The notes under the pieces were generated by a model. It worked only from the letters and a program-made list of their open reading frames with translations, was not told where the DNA came from and did not search any database. Both the position numbers and the translations under genes were made by a program. From an uncultured Clostridia bacterium (GTDB lineage: Bacteria; Bacillota; Clostridia; Christensenellales; DTU072), in assembly GCA_934274515.1 (NCBI GenBank), contig CAKQTC010000011.1, positions 1-64,000 on the forward strand: a DNA stretch of 64,000 bases, written 5' to 3'. Below are positions 33,647-43,228 of the stretch, piece by piece. Positions within the stretch are counted from its first letter, which is position 1; every line of letters starts with the position of its first letter.

Positions 33647-36252
33647 TATTGATTGCTCCTCTCTATGTAAATCTCCTTGTAGTCATACTCACTCGAGCCT
33701 ATATCCGGGTCATACTTCATTAACCATTGCATGATTTCAGAATTAACTTTTGATACATCCAACTGAGCAAGTGCATTGTTTAAGAACAGTGCTACAGAAC
33801 CCCATATAAAATCTGATTCTGCAAGAGAGTTCCAAAGAGCTTCTGCGACCCTTACATAACCTTTTGGAGCCTGCCAAGAAAAGCTGTTTGTAACACCATG
33901 CTGATATAGGGAACCGTACTTTGCCCCTGTGTACGGACCGGAATTTTTACCTCTGTAACCGCCATATTCAAGTTGTTCCCATCTTTTATTAGAGTTGTCA
34001 TAGGTAAAATTTATATTTGCAAGAGGACTATCTTTTGTCTTTGAATGTATGTATTGGGCAATTGCCTCTATGCTTGCAGGGTCTGCTTTCTTTGCAAAAC
34101 AGTTCATACATTTCTCATTAATTTCTTTTGATGTAAACGTTCTTCCTTTATAATGAAGATTCCAGCTAAAACGCACACTTTCCTTGTCTGGTGTATGATG
34201 TCTTTTTCTTTTACGCTTGTATGTAAAAACTTCTACATCCTGCTGAAAATCCCATTCATCTTTTATATAGGAAGTTTGTTTTCCTGTGCTGTCTAATTCT
34301 CTTCCCCTAAGCCTTTTATTCCTTGTCCGGGTTTCCTTTTCTTCTGTTTCATAATCATATTCTTCGTCTAAAGGGGTATTAGAAACTAAAATTTGAAAAA
34401 AACTGGCGGCAATTACACATCCGTAGTAATTATCCACAATTCCTTCTCTTATCAGTTCTTGTGGTATAGAGGCTTTTTTTAATCTTATTTTTCTGAATAT
34501 TTTCTCACTTTGTGTTTTTTCTCTTATGATAAGAGGCTGTCCGTTTGATTTTTGTTTTATAGCCCATCCTTCTGGCGGTTCAAATTTATCTGAATAATTT
34601 ACAAATTTTGTCCGAGTTGGATTGTCCTTGTTATAAATGACAACAGATAAAGATTCCTCCGGGGAGAATATATTATCCAAGCCTTTTATAGAGCTTGTTC
34701 CAATAGGAGAGACCTCGGTCTTAGACTTAAATTTTGCTGTCAATGATTTAATTGAAACCTCTTTTGAGATTTTCTGAAAATCCACCGATGTAAGTTTCTG
34801 GAACTGTCCTTTCGGCAGCTTTGCCATATATTCAGCAACTTTTTGTTTGATAACTTTTTTAAGGTCTTTTCCTGCTTGCTCTAATGCTGCCTGGGTTTCT
34901 TTTCTAGCATTAATTTTTCTTATTTCAACAGATTCAATTTTTTCTGGAATTTTTCTTGGATTATCATAATCAAATAGAAGCCCTTTGTTTTTAAGAATAT
35001 TTCGTATTACTTTGTTTGCTTGTCTTTCTATCTCTTTCTTATTTTTTTCATTAAGCTGCTCATAAGGCATATCATAAGAATTAAGGACAGCTCTTATGTC
35101 AGAAATTTTCTGAGGATTATCTCGCTTGTACTTTTCTACAAGTCGTCTGTTTTTTTCATCAATATTACGGAATTGATTTCTATAACTTCCTAACGCTTTG
35201 TTTGTATATTCTCTTGATGCCTTTGTGTAGCCATCCATTTTTTCCACGAGCTTAATATCAACAAGCATCGGGTCTATTCCTTCTTCATTTAGACTGTTGT
35301 GCTTTTTAAATAAAGTCCGTATTTTTCCGATAGTATCAATGAGTTCTTTTTCTGTTTTTAATGTGGCACTTCCTTGATTGAATAAATCCGACTGCTTTAC
35401 AGTTCCTGATTCTGTTTTTGCTCCTGTGTTAATAAAATAGCCGCTGTCCTGGCTCAATTCCGAAAATGCGTCTATTATGTCTATAACCTGTGCTTCTCTT
35501 TCATTTAGAAGCTCATTCAGTTTTTCCTCATTCTCTATAAGCGTCTTATATCTTGATTCAATAAGTTTATATCTTCTTTTAGTTTGTTCCTCGGCTTTAA
35601 ATTTAGATGCCTTGTCCTGGCTCTCTATTTTCAGAGAGAGCCTCTTTTTCATCTTTTTTAGCTCCGAAACAGAAAATTTTGTGAACTCAGGAGTCTTTTT
35701 TACTGCGACACCCTCCGTAATGTTTCCGGTGCTCTTGTTTTTTGAACGGTTATATTCATAGGAAACGCCGCTTACATGGGCTAGTTTTTTTACATCATCA
35801 GCAAGTTTTAATCTATATTCTTCAAGCCGCTTTTGTTCACTTTTTAGGGTGGCTTGAGTTTTTTTATTTACATATATCCTGAGTTTTTTCAATGTTCCAG
35901 ACATATCTGAGTTATCGTTGGTATTCTTGCCTATATTGTTATTTGACAGAGAAGAACCAACGGCATCAATCTTTATAGTGGTGTTGTTCTCAGGCGTTTT
36001 TATTTTTACTTTAGCTTCTACAGGACCTACCTTTACATCAAGTGTTTTAATTTTTTTGTCATAGGCGTTTCTTAATGCGGTCGCATTTGATAATGTCGTT
36101 TTGTTTTTATAAGAAATATCCATGTTCCCAAGGCTTGAGAGAAATTTTCCAGCTTGAAGAACATCGTATGTTCTTATCTGTGATTTTCCATCACGAGATA
36201 ATTTGATTACAGTTTCAAGACCTTTCGTTTCGATTGAATCAATTGTTATCAT
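33646..36252 (-). CDS. Oversized neck-position protein of unknown function
   Basis: An 868-residue, very Lys/Glu-rich protein where HK97 gp10-type neck proteins of about 120-150 residues are normally encoded. Residues 120-480 are mostly charged helix and coiled coil. A basic patch (KRKRKRHH) lies near residue 685. The last ~110 residues look globular, with YGSLYQHGVTNSFSW and a helical end. A membrane-like patch is weak, near 625. It may be a neck protein with a long insertion, or an injected internal protein. It overlaps both neighbours by 1-4 nt, so it is part of the head-to-tail operon. Confidence 0.6.
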   Translation of the reverse strand: MITIDSIETKGLETVIKLSRDGKSQIRTYDVLQAGKFLSSLGNMDISYKNKTTLSNATALRNAYDKKIKTLDVKVGPVEAKVKIKTPENNTTIKIDAVGSSLSNNNIGKNTNDNSDMSGTLKKLRIYVNKKTQATLKSEQKRLEEYRLKLADDVKKLAHVSGVSYEYNRSKNKSTGNITEGVAVKKTPEFTKFSVSELKKMKKRLSLKIESQDKASKFKAEEQTKRRYKLIESRYKTLIENEEKLNELLNEREAQVIDIIDAFSELSQDSGYFINTGAKTESGTVKQSDLFNQGSATLKTEKELIDTIGKIRTLFKKHNSLNEEGIDPMLVDIKLVEKMDGYTKASREYTNKALGSYRNQFRNIDEKNRRLVEKYKRDNPQKISDIRAVLNSYDMPYEQLNEKNKKEIERQANKVIRNILKNKGLLFDYDNPRKIPEKIESVEIRKINARKETQAALEQAGKDLKKVIKQKVAEYMAKLPKGQFQKLTSVDFQKISKEVSIKSLTAKFKSKTEVSPIGTSSIKGLDNIFSPEESLSVVIYNKDNPTRTKFVNYSDKFEPPEGWAIKQKSNGQPLIIREKTQSEKIFRKIRLKKASIPQELIREGIVDNYYGCVIAASFFQILVSNTPLDEEYDYETEEKETRTRNKRLRGRELDSTGKQTSYIKDEWDFQQDVEVFTYKRKRKRHHTPDKESVRFSWNLHYKGRTFTSKEINEKCMNCFAKKADPASIEAIAQYIHSKTKDSPLANINFTYDNSNKRWEQLEYGGYRGKNSGPYTGAKYGSLYQHGVTNSFSWQAPKGYVRVAEALWNSLAESDFIWGSVALFLNNALAQLDVSKVNSEIMQWLMKYDPDIGSSEYDYKEIYIERSNQ

Positions 36253-36632
36253 TTTGTAGCTCTCCTTGCCTGCAAGGAGTGCACTATAACCGTCTTGCCG
36301 TTTGGCTTGACCATTGAAACAGAAAGAATATTATACGTGTCGCCACCAAAGACAACCTTATCTTTTCCTTCTGTTGGAGTTACGGACATATCATCCATAA
36401 CACATTTGAATTCTACATCGCCGGCTTTGATGATATTGTTCAAAGAGCCTATCATTTCCGCTGTATAAGGCTTCATTAGGCATTTGCCTGGATATTCAGA
36501 AAAATGCTGTTCGTTTCTATTTGTGTCAGGGTTAAAAACTGCATTCCCATCCGGCTTTTTCAGCATGAATTTGTCGCCGTACGAGCTTATTAAAGAATAT
36601 GCAATATTTCTCATCCTATCATAGAAGCCCAT
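36249..36632 (-). CDS. Head closure / head-tail connector protein
   Basis: A 127-residue protein beginning MGFYDRMRNIAYSLISSYG, a typical opening of head closure proteins, followed by a beta-barrel-like body. A longer frame starting at 36704 overlaps the previous gene by 65 nt; the ATG at 36632, 7 nt after the previous stop and with an upstream GGAG, is more likely. It would seal the capsid and bind the tail. Confidence 0.7.
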   Translation of the reverse strand: MGFYDRMRNIAYSLISSYGDKFMLKKPDGNAVFNPDTNRNEQHFSEYPGKCLMKPYTAEMIGSLNNIIKAGDVEFKCVMDDMSVTPTEGKDKVVFGGDTYNILSVSMVKPNGKTVIVHSLQARRATK

Positions 36633-36639
36633 CTTTTTT

Positions 36640-37278
36640 TTAATAACTCCATAAAGCTCGGCAGTTGACACTTTTTCCGCTGTTTCTGTCAATGTAGAAA
36701 CCACGGAGCAGGGAATTTAAAGCCGCATACTTTGATATATAATCGACTGCTGTTTCCTTAGAATTGAAATACTCGACCTCTTTTTCAACAGCACCCTCAA
36801 CACGTTCTTTGTTGCGTTTTATAATGCCTTGCTCGCTTTCGTATGTCTGAAAAAGGTCTGTCTGATAACCGTAGTAAGCCGCCTCGCAGATTGCCTGTTT
36901 CAACCGGGCAGGAATACCTGTAACCTCAAAGCCATCCAAATCTAAAAGCATAACTCTTGGAAAGCCAAGTTCCTGGGTTTGATATTTTCTACGACCTTTC
37001 CATGTAAACTGATTATCAACATATTGCGTGGCTTTTATAAGCGACGCTTTTTTTTCATCCTCTGAAAGACCGAGCCAGTCTTGTCTATTAAAACGCCGCT
37101 GATATGCGGTCGCTTCCTCCAGAGATACGTAAGAGTTGGCACCCTCGACAAGATTTCCGTCCTCGACAATAAGCTCTATAACTGATACCGGTTCTTTGTC
37201 GCCGGTATCAACTGAATCTTCTGTCTCTGGCGTGTCTGGCGTTGCTCCATTGTCTAAAATATCGTCTTCGGGTGCCAT
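36640..37278 (-). CDS. Head-tail connector of the DnaT-like/adaptor family
   Basis: A 212-residue protein. After a 40-residue acidic, disordered N-terminus it carries VEGANSYVSLEEATAYQ and KKASLIKATQYVDNQFTWKG, then ELGFPR. This pattern belongs to a phage protein family often annotated as DnaT-like that sits with connector genes. Genome position favours a head-tail adaptor role over DNA replication. Confidence 0.75.
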   Translation of the reverse strand: MAPEDDILDNGATPDTPETEDSVDTGDKEPVSVIELIVEDGNLVEGANSYVSLEEATAYQRRFNRQDWLGLSEDEKKASLIKATQYVDNQFTWKGRRKYQTQELGFPRVMLLDLDGFEVTGIPARLKQAICEAAYYGYQTDLFQTYESEQGIIKRNKERVEGAVEKEVEYFNSKETAVDYISKYAALNSLLRGFYIDRNSGKSVNCRALWSY

Positions 37279-37281
37279 TCT

Positions 37282-37461
37282 TTACGCCTCGTCTTCAAAG
37301 CGGTGTTTCTTTTTACGGTTCATTGAGAAGTCATTATCCACGACAGAATTGTCATCCTGTTCGCAGACTGCTTCCCAACCTTTGTGCTGAAAATAACCAA
37401 GGTCGTTTACTGAAATTTCTCTAGTAACAACCTTACCGTCAGTCATTTTTTGAATTTTCAT
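37282..37461 (-). CDS. Small head-region protein, 59 residues
   Basis: A short frame from ATG at 37461 to TAA at 37282-37284. The protein opens MKIQKMTDGKVVTREIS, has a GYFQHKGWEAVCE middle and a basic end. AAAGGTGGG lies in front of the start. It overlaps the end of the 68-residue gene by 23 nt and ends 4 nt before the connector gene, filling what would otherwise be a gap. The GWE motif is common in small proteins between capsid and connector genes of phages. Function unknown. Confidence 0.7.
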   Translation of the reverse strand: MKIQKMTDGKVVTREISVNDLGYFQHKGWEAVCEQDDNSVVDNDFSMNRKKKHRFEDEA

Positions 37462-37645
37462 TTATACCCACCTTTGGTTTCTTCTTGTCTGTGCTATGCA
37501 CAGGCTTTGGTTTGATTTCAGAGTCCTCAGCTTTTTTTTGCTGAGGACTTACTGAAACAGGTTCCTGTCGAGGTTTATCCGCCACTTTTGCTTTTGCAAC
37601 AAGAGCCGCCTCGCGTCGCCTTTTATTAAATCCAGTAAGCCCCAT
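37439..37645 (-). CDS. Small disordered basic protein after the capsid gene
   Basis: A 68-residue Lys/Pro/Gln-rich protein with no expected fold beyond a short N-terminal GFNKRRREA helix. Such proteins are common just after capsid genes; this one may bind DNA or be a minor head component. It starts 15 nt after the capsid stop. Confidence 0.6.
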   Translation of the reverse strand: MGLTGFNKRRREAALVAKAKVADKPRQEPVSVSPQQKKAEDSEIKPKPVHSTDKKKPKVGINENSKND

Positions 37646-37660
37646 TAGTAATCTCCCGGT

Positions 37661-38602
37661 TTAAGCGGCAACCTTCACTTTGAGCAATGCCAAAGCGACA
37701 TTCTTGCGGTCTTCCACGAGAGACCAGTTTGCCGCAGTAGCAAGTTCTGCGTCGCTCGGTGTCAATCCTGCTGCTGTTCCAACCCATTTAACTCCGCGAG
37801 GATGCATTGTAAAAATACGTCTTGAAGCAACAACAACTGTATCTTCAAGAATATCCTCGTCGGATTTTATAGTAGAGGCTTCGGCGTTCTCATTGAATGC
37901 AAAGGCACCAGAACCAAAGAAATAAACAGGGTATACATCTGTTTCCGGGGCAAGACGGTCGTCGACAATAATTCGTCTTCCTGCGTACGTATGAATTGGA
38001 ACTGAGCTTTCAGACGGCTTGACAGTTTCTACAAGTTCAAGATTCTGGAGTTTCGCAAGGACTTTTGAGTGCATTGCAATCGCGGTGATTTTCTCAAAGT
38101 TATCTCCAAGAAGGAACATTGCGTCTGTCATGATGTATGAATCAAGGACTGCCTCTGATTTGTCAAGAATAGAATCTGCCATTCCTGCGACTCCAAAAAT
38201 ACCTGTAAGAGTTTTTGTCATTACAGTTTCAAAGTCGTGTGCCCATTTGCCAGAGAGTTTGTCTGCGATTACTTTCATAGGGTCATCTCCTGAAAGGAAT
38301 TTCGCAATATTGTTGAATCCGTATGCCACACCGCGAGCATGGATTGCAGCAACGTCTCCGAAGGCATCAATTTTGTTGACTGAAAGAGCAGCCGAGTCGC
38401 TGAGAAGTTCCGCTTCGCCTGACAAATCCTTCCAGAATGGAAGATTTACAGTTCGACCACCACGGTCAAGGACAATATTTTCATCTGAAGTTGCGATTCC
38501 AGATGCCAAAAAAGCATTTTTTTCAGTTGTCTTCTGAATCATGTACGGTACGAATACCTCTGGTTCAATAACGTCGGCAACTTTTGTGTAGCCTGTAGCC
38601 AT
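37661..38602 (-). CDS. Major capsid protein
   Basis: A 313-residue protein in the position and of the size of HK97-fold coat proteins without a prohead protease domain. An N-terminal arm (TKVADVIEPEVFVPYM) leads into RTVNLPFWKDL, a long helix near 100-140, and a C-terminal part with RIIVDDRL and SRRIFTMHPRG, patterns typical of phage coat proteins that use a separate scaffold. The scaffold gene lies directly upstream. Confidence 0.85.
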   Translation of the reverse strand: MATGYTKVADVIEPEVFVPYMIQKTTEKNAFLASGIATSDENIVLDRGGRTVNLPFWKDLSGEAELLSDSAALSVNKIDAFGDVAAIHARGVAYGFNNIAKFLSGDDPMKVIADKLSGKWAHDFETVMTKTLTGIFGVAGMADSILDKSEAVLDSYIMTDAMFLLGDNFEKITAIAMHSKVLAKLQNLELVETVKPSESSVPIHTYAGRRIIVDDRLAPETDVYPVYFFGSGAFAFNENAEASTIKSDEDILEDTVVVASRRIFTMHPRGVKWVGTAAGLTPSDAELATAANWSLVEDRKNVALALLKVKVAA

Positions 38603-38614
38603 AATTAGCTCCTT

Positions 38615-39385
38615 TTAAGCCTGGGCTTTAAGAGCCGCTGCCAAAGCAGGGTCATTTCTCAGAAGCTCAGCCTGTTTGGTAAGATTGAAAGTTTCTTTTT
38701 TCCACGGATTTGTTGTGCCTGCCGGAATACCTTTGGAGCCGCCTTCCGCACCGCCTCCGCTTGTGTTCACAACAACACATCGTTTTCCGAAGGTTGTATT
38801 ATTAAGGACATCTTCAAGAACGTTCTTAATCGTCTTCATGTCTTCCGTAACAATCACATTTCCATTTCCTTCTCCTAAAGAGCGGAGTGAGAATTTGGAG
38901 CAATTATCACCGAGTACATATCTTGACAAGTCCTGCACTGCGTCTGGAGCCACATTTTTATCTGCAATCGCCTTGTTGAATTCTTCCATACAAGACAGCT
39001 TGAATTTTTCCTGTTTAAGGTCGTTGATTTCTTTATCCCTTAAATTCAGATTTGACTGTAATTCCGTAACTTTTGTCTCATAGACTTTTTTCGCGTCCTG
39101 CAACTGAGTTTCATAAACCTTCTGAATTTCAGTAGGATTATTAGCCTTTAGTTTTTCCTGTAAGACTTTCAGCTGAGATTCAAGTTCCTCTTTAGCCTTT
39201 TCAGCAGCGTGCCGCTTGTTAATTTCCTCAGTTTTTTCCTTCTTAATCTGTTCACGGTTTACAAGAATCTTTGTCTGTTGTTCCTCAAAGTCCTTCTTAA
39301 TCATTTCCAGTAAAGAATCAGCCTTTGCTTCTGCGTCAGCTTCTTCATTAAGAATTCCCAATAATTGTGATTTTTCGATTGCCAT
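38615..39385 (-). CDS. Capsid scaffold protein (GP20-like)
   Basis: A 256-residue protein. Residues 20-135 are a continuous charged coiled coil (Lys/Glu/Gln), followed by a helical C-terminal part with a Gly-rich linker near 215. This is the usual plan of scaffolding proteins that direct capsid assembly and then leave. The ATG at 39385 has AGAGGT upstream; a longer in-frame start lacks a ribosome site. It is preceded by a terminator and a TTAACA box, so it may start its own transcript together with the capsid gene. Confidence 0.8.
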   Translation of the reverse strand: MAIEKSQLLGILNEEADAEAKADSLLEMIKKDFEEQQTKILVNREQIKKEKTEEINKRHAAEKAKEELESQLKVLQEKLKANNPTEIQKVYETQLQDAKKVYETKVTELQSNLNLRDKEINDLKQEKFKLSCMEEFNKAIADKNVAPDAVQDLSRYVLGDNCSKFSLRSLGEGNGNVIVTEDMKTIKNVLEDVLNNTTFGKRCVVVNTSGGGAEGGSKGIPAGTTNPWKKETFNLTKQAELLRNDPALAAALKAQA

Positions 39386-39471
39386 ACTTGGACCTCTTGT
39401 TATTTGCTTTTTCTGGACTTCGCATACTACGAATCTGCACACAGCAGAAAAATCCATAAGTTTGAGGTAAG

Positions 39472-39498
39472 GCTATCAGTGTTTTTTTTTGGTGTTAA
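39472..39498 (-). promoter_or_regulatory. Possible promoter for scaffold and capsid genes
   Basis: TTAACA (39498-39493, minus strand) lies between an intrinsic terminator and the scaffold gene. The matching -10 is weak (GATAGC, 15 nt away), so this is supported mainly by the recurring layout. Confidence 0.3.
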
Positions 39499-39512
39499 AA
39501 ACTAAGGAATAT

Positions 39513-39562
39513 AAAAAAAACTGCAAGAAATGACAATTTTTGCGTTATTCTTGCAGGTTTTT
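39513..39562. terminator. Bidirectional intrinsic terminator upstream of scaffold gene
   Basis: A 9-bp stem CTGCAAGAA/TTCTTGCAG (39521-39529 with 39548-39556) has poly-A on its left and poly-T on its right. It can therefore stop transcription in either direction. On the minus strand it follows the minor head gene. Confidence 0.8.
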
Positions 39563-39607
39563 TACGTGATTTTGCTTGTGTATATGCTCTGAGTGATAGT
39601 AAAAGGC

Positions 39608-40498
39608 TCAATCATTCTCAAATTCGGACAAAGGGATTATCCTGCCGTCATTTACGAAAGACTCTGGTTTTATACCTTTCTTATAAAGTTCAAACCTTCC
39701 TTTTCCTAAATATTTTCTTTTATCAGATTCGGACAAGGATTCTACCCATTCTGAAAAGTTTGATATTCCGTCCTGTTTTATCTCTACCGGCACAAGAAAA
39801 CATCTACAACGTTCGTGCATAGGTAGAATAGGAGCTTCTGTTATTTTGTAAATGATTCCAGACTTGCTTGCACAATTGAGACAGGTATGAAAATCAAGAA
39901 TTGCTGAATAACGGACAGCTTGATTATTCTCTCTAAAGATTTGATAGTCAGTGTTTCTGAATATCGCAGAATTCATTGTCATTAAGTCAGTTTCAATATA
40001 GTTCTCGTATCTTTTGTAATTTCTTTCCAGCCTTTCTGTTATATTTTCAGAAGGCTCTTTTGTGAGGTATGCGATTTTAAGAACATTTTCCGTTGTTCTT
40101 TTTATGCGGCTGTTCATTTGCGGAATTATCTGTTTATACGAGTTCTTTTCTGCGATAGGCATAAATTTTACATTTTTAGCCAATGAATTGCTGACTGTAT
40201 ATAAAATGCCTATTTTTGCCATATATGAAACAAGCCAGTTTTTTTCAGTTTCTATAATCTGCTCAATATTTTCATCAAGTTTCTTTTCCGTGTTTTTTTC
40301 AAGATCAAGATACGCCTCTTCTATACATTCTTGTAAAATCAGCAATCTCTCCTTTGATGAAATCAACGGAATGGAATTTATCTCTTCCAATATCTCGTCA
40401 TATTTTTCCCTGTAGAGTTCCTTGAATTCGGATATAATCCAGTTTCCAAAGTATTCGGTGTCAGCTTGATGTTTTATAAAGTCTGAAAATTCTATCAT
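39608..40498 (-). CDS. Minor head / head morphogenesis protein (Mu gpF/SPP1 gp7-like)
   Basis: A 296-residue protein, mostly helical. The C-terminal part carries AILDFHTCLNCASKSG and PMHERCRCFLVPV, the Cys-x-x-Cys...H-x-R-C-R-C pattern of the phage head morphogenesis domain, probably zinc-binding. It sits next to the portal gene, where it helps capsid assembly or is injected with DNA. It overlaps the portal stop by 4 nt. Confidence 0.85.
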   Translation of the reverse strand: MIEFSDFIKHQADTEYFGNWIISEFKELYREKYDEILEEINSIPLISSKERLLILQECIEEAYLDLEKNTEKKLDENIEQIIETEKNWLVSYMAKIGILYTVSNSLAKNVKFMPIAEKNSYKQIIPQMNSRIKRTTENVLKIAYLTKEPSENITERLERNYKRYENYIETDLMTMNSAIFRNTDYQIFRENNQAVRYSAILDFHTCLNCASKSGIIYKITEAPILPMHERCRCFLVPVEIKQDGISNFSEWVESLSESDKRKYLGKGRFELYKKGIKPESFVNDGRIIPLSEFEND

Positions 40499-41979
40499 AC
40501 TGCAACTTTCGGTTTTTCATTCTTAGGCTCAGGGTTCTGCCCCATCCTTCGTCTGTTGTAATAGTCAAAAACTTCGAGGGGAGAAGCCCCCGCTTTTTCC
40601 ATCGCAAGCAATGTCGCATATTCTTCGTAATCAGAGTCAGACGGTGCATATTCTCCGTTTCTAAGGTTAAAGTATATATACGGCATTGGAAGCCGGTCTT
40701 TATCAGCGAGATTGGCAAGGGAATTCAATGCGTTAGGGTCGAATGCAAGGGTATCATAATCAGTGCATAATGAAAGTTTGATTTCTCCATTAAAGCCGCA
40801 CCATTTGTTCATTATATTAAGAGCGGCAGAAATCTTGTTACTGATATTTTTTGCGAATGTTGCAAGAATTGCATTTTCCCCGGCTCTGTGAATTTTCGCA
40901 GAATCCGCTGATTCTGAGGTGCCTTTTTCAGGCACAATAAGTCTTGTACCAAGAACAGCCATATCAGAAAGGGAACTTTTAAGAGCTGTTTCTGAATGGG
41001 TAAGTCCTGCTCCTGAGAATACAAGGGTTCCGACTTTTGCCTCCTCCTCCTCGAAAATAAGGAATTGGTCTCCACCTAGGCGGATAGATTCATTTTCCCC
41101 AGAATCATCCCTTGCCTGTTTATGCCCTGTTACATACCCAGTTGGGAGTGTCGTAAGATGAACTCCATTCTCATAATCTGCCGACTTCTGGTAATGCCCG
41201 ATGTTGCAATATGCCAAATCGAGAAGCATAGGTTTTTCTGGAGCCGACGACGGAAGCATTATAAAAGGTATTTCTGACACGCTTTTATTATTTACAACAA
41301 TAGAAATATTTTCTTCGTCAAATACTTCCTCATTTTTTTTGTTTTTAAAAGTCCTGATTACACGCTGTCGATATGCACCATTGTTAATATCAAGGACACG
41401 ATATTGAGTTTGGCTGTCATGAGAAAACTCATCCCTAATCGCCTCGTCAGAATTTTCCTGCAATACAACAAGAACAAGTTTTTCAGAGCTATCCACAACA
41501 CCGTAACGCCAGTTGATAATTGATTCAGCAGGATAGTAACGCATATACGGTCTTATGCCTTTTTTTTCTGCTTCAAACTGGCTTGTCGGACCGTTGCTTT
41601 TAGGCAGGTCCACAAGAACTCCGCCAAATGAAGTTTGCAGCACATCGTATGTCATATCAGAGAGGAATTGATATATTGACGTGCCGCGTCTGTCTATATC
41701 ATTAAGAATCCCTGAACTTTTGAATTCGTCGGAAGCCTGAATAACAGGGTCTCTTCTGAATATAAGCCCATGCAGACCGTCAAGAGTTCTTCCTGTGTAA
41801 TTGACCCATCTTGCCCTTTGTTTATATGCGTTATACTGACGCTGGTCTAGCCCCAAAGCCCTGGGGAGATAGGTTTCATTTTTAGACTTGATAGCATCCT
41901 CTCCCTCAACGCAATCTCTTACAGTCTGCCATTGTCTTTTTCTTTTTTCATATAATGGATGAGTTGTCTGTACAGGCAT
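40495..41979 (-). CDS. Portal protein (DUF4055-like)
   Basis: A 494-residue protein. The N-terminus has YEKRKRQWQTVRDCVEG and RARWVNYTGRTLDGLHGLIFR, the opening of DUF4055-type portal proteins, and the long middle includes EIPFIMLPSSAPEKPMLLDLA. Twelve copies would form the DNA channel at one capsid vertex and dock the terminase. It follows the large terminase by 1 nt. Confidence 0.85.
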   Translation of the reverse strand: MPVQTTHPLYEKRKRQWQTVRDCVEGEDAIKSKNETYLPRALGLDQRQYNAYKQRARWVNYTGRTLDGLHGLIFRRDPVIQASDEFKSSGILNDIDRRGTSIYQFLSDMTYDVLQTSFGGVLVDLPKSNGPTSQFEAEKKGIRPYMRYYPAESIINWRYGVVDSSEKLVLVVLQENSDEAIRDEFSHDSQTQYRVLDINNGAYRQRVIRTFKNKKNEEVFDEENISIVVNNKSVSEIPFIMLPSSAPEKPMLLDLAYCNIGHYQKSADYENGVHLTTLPTGYVTGHKQARDDSGENESIRLGGDQFLIFEEEEAKVGTLVFSGAGLTHSETALKSSLSDMAVLGTRLIVPEKGTSESADSAKIHRAGENAILATFAKNISNKISAALNIMNKWCGFNGEIKLSLCTDYDTLAFDPNALNSLANLADKDRLPMPYIYFNLRNGEYAPSDSDYEEYATLLAMEKAGASPLEVFDYYNRRRMGQNPEPKNEKPKVAV

Positions 41980-41980
41980 A

Positions 41981-43228
41981 TTAAACTCCTAAAACCTTTG
42001 GTCGTCTTATTGCCTTATGGCTGTAATACGGCATTTTGTAGCATATTAGATAAGCGGCAGCGTCTGATATATGGTCAAGTCCTGACGATTTATCAGTGTC
42101 GCCGTTCTCCTTATATTGATACCCCTCCCACGCCTTTTTCAGATGAAGACATTTGTCCTTTGCGACAAAAACGTGCCTGCTTCCTGTCGCGTCAAGAAGA
42201 GCGGAATTCACATTATTGAATTTATCTTTAGTCGGATAAGGATGTTTTGGTGCACATACAATAAATCCGTTTTTTTCAAGGATGGAGAAGTCTGTTTGTC
42301 CTACAGGGGCGTTTGTCTGTCCTCTGTGCCCGGTAGGGTCAGGGTATACATATACAGTCGCAGTCGGATAACGTTTTTTTATCATTGCCGCGACTTCCTG
42401 CGTGTTTGAACCCTTTTCGCAAATTTCATCAAAAAAATAAAGCGAGCCTCTTTCGCATACGGCTATTGCAGCTGTCATTGGATTCACGTTAAAGTCCATC
42501 CCAACGTGAATATCTGAAAGCCCCCAGTTAAAATCAATTTCACAGGCGTTTTCGACTCTGTTATAGTTCTCATATACACGGTTTGACACACACTCAAAGG
42601 ACGCAAGATATTCCTGAGCATACATTTTTGGAGACATATCTTTTTTCGCCTCTTCCAGTTCCTCTTTCGGAACATTGCCGCCTTCTTCTGTCGTATACTC
42701 AAAAACATCCCAAGTGGCAGGATTCTCTTTCGCCTTGCAATAAAGGTCGTAAAACCAGTTGTAGCCTTTTGGGGTGGATATATACAAAGCCTCTCCGTCA
42801 TGGTATTTGTCAGACAAAACTGGACGGATAATGTCATAAGCCTCTTTCTTGACAAATCCGCATTCGTCCATAATTAAAAGGTCTACGCCGCTTCCTCTCA
42901 GGCGGTCTGGGTTTTCAGCGGAAAGCACATACAGTACAGAACCGTTTTTTAGCCACATTACCATAAGCTGTTCATTCTTTTTCTGTATATATTCTTCCGG
43001 CATATGTTCTTTAATCCATCCATCCCAAAAAACATTTCTTGCAAGGTTCTGCGTCGGGGCTACATACCATACGACTGACTTCGGTTTATTTGTCAGTTTG
43101 TTCATTGCCCTTGCTCCGCTTAGCCACGTTTTTCCGAATCGACGACCTGCATTTACAAATACAAACCGCTTGTTAGATGAGAGTATTTTTGCTTGAGGTT
43201 TTGTCAGCCTGTATACAATTTCAGCCAT
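41981..43228 (-). CDS. terL: Terminase large subunit
   Basis: A 415-residue DNA packaging motor. The ATPase has Walker A AGRRFGKT (Lys33, Thr34), Walker B LLIMDE (Asp121, Glu122) and a coupling ISTPKG near 150. The nuclease half begins with HVGMDFNVNP and includes an Asp-rich YPDPTG region. Length and motif order are normal. A shortened paralogue with an altered Walker A is encoded at 46740. Confidence 0.95.
   Translation of the reverse strand: MAEIVYRLTKPQAKILSSNKRFVFVNAGRRFGKTWLSGARAMNKLTNKPKSVVWYVAPTQNLARNVFWDGWIKEHMPEEYIQKKNEQLMVMWLKNGSVLYVLSAENPDRLRGSGVDLLIMDECGFVKKEAYDIIRPVLSDKYHDGEALYISTPKGYNWFYDLYCKAKENPATWDVFEYTTEEGGNVPKEELEEAKKDMSPKMYAQEYLASFECVSNRVYENYNRVENACEIDFNWGLSDIHVGMDFNVNPMTAAIAVCERGSLYFFDEICEKGSNTQEVAAMIKKRYPTATVYVYPDPTGHRGQTNAPVGQTDFSILEKNGFIVCAPKHPYPTKDKFNNVNSALLDATGSRHVFVAKDKCLHLKKAWEGYQYKENGDTDKSSGLDHISDAAAYLICYKMPYYSHKAIRRPKVLGV

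Noticed and set aside
39386..39457. 24-residue N-terminal extension of the scaffold protein
   Set aside because: No ribosome site ahead of it and the Cys/Phe-rich extension is unlike the coiled-coil scaffold.
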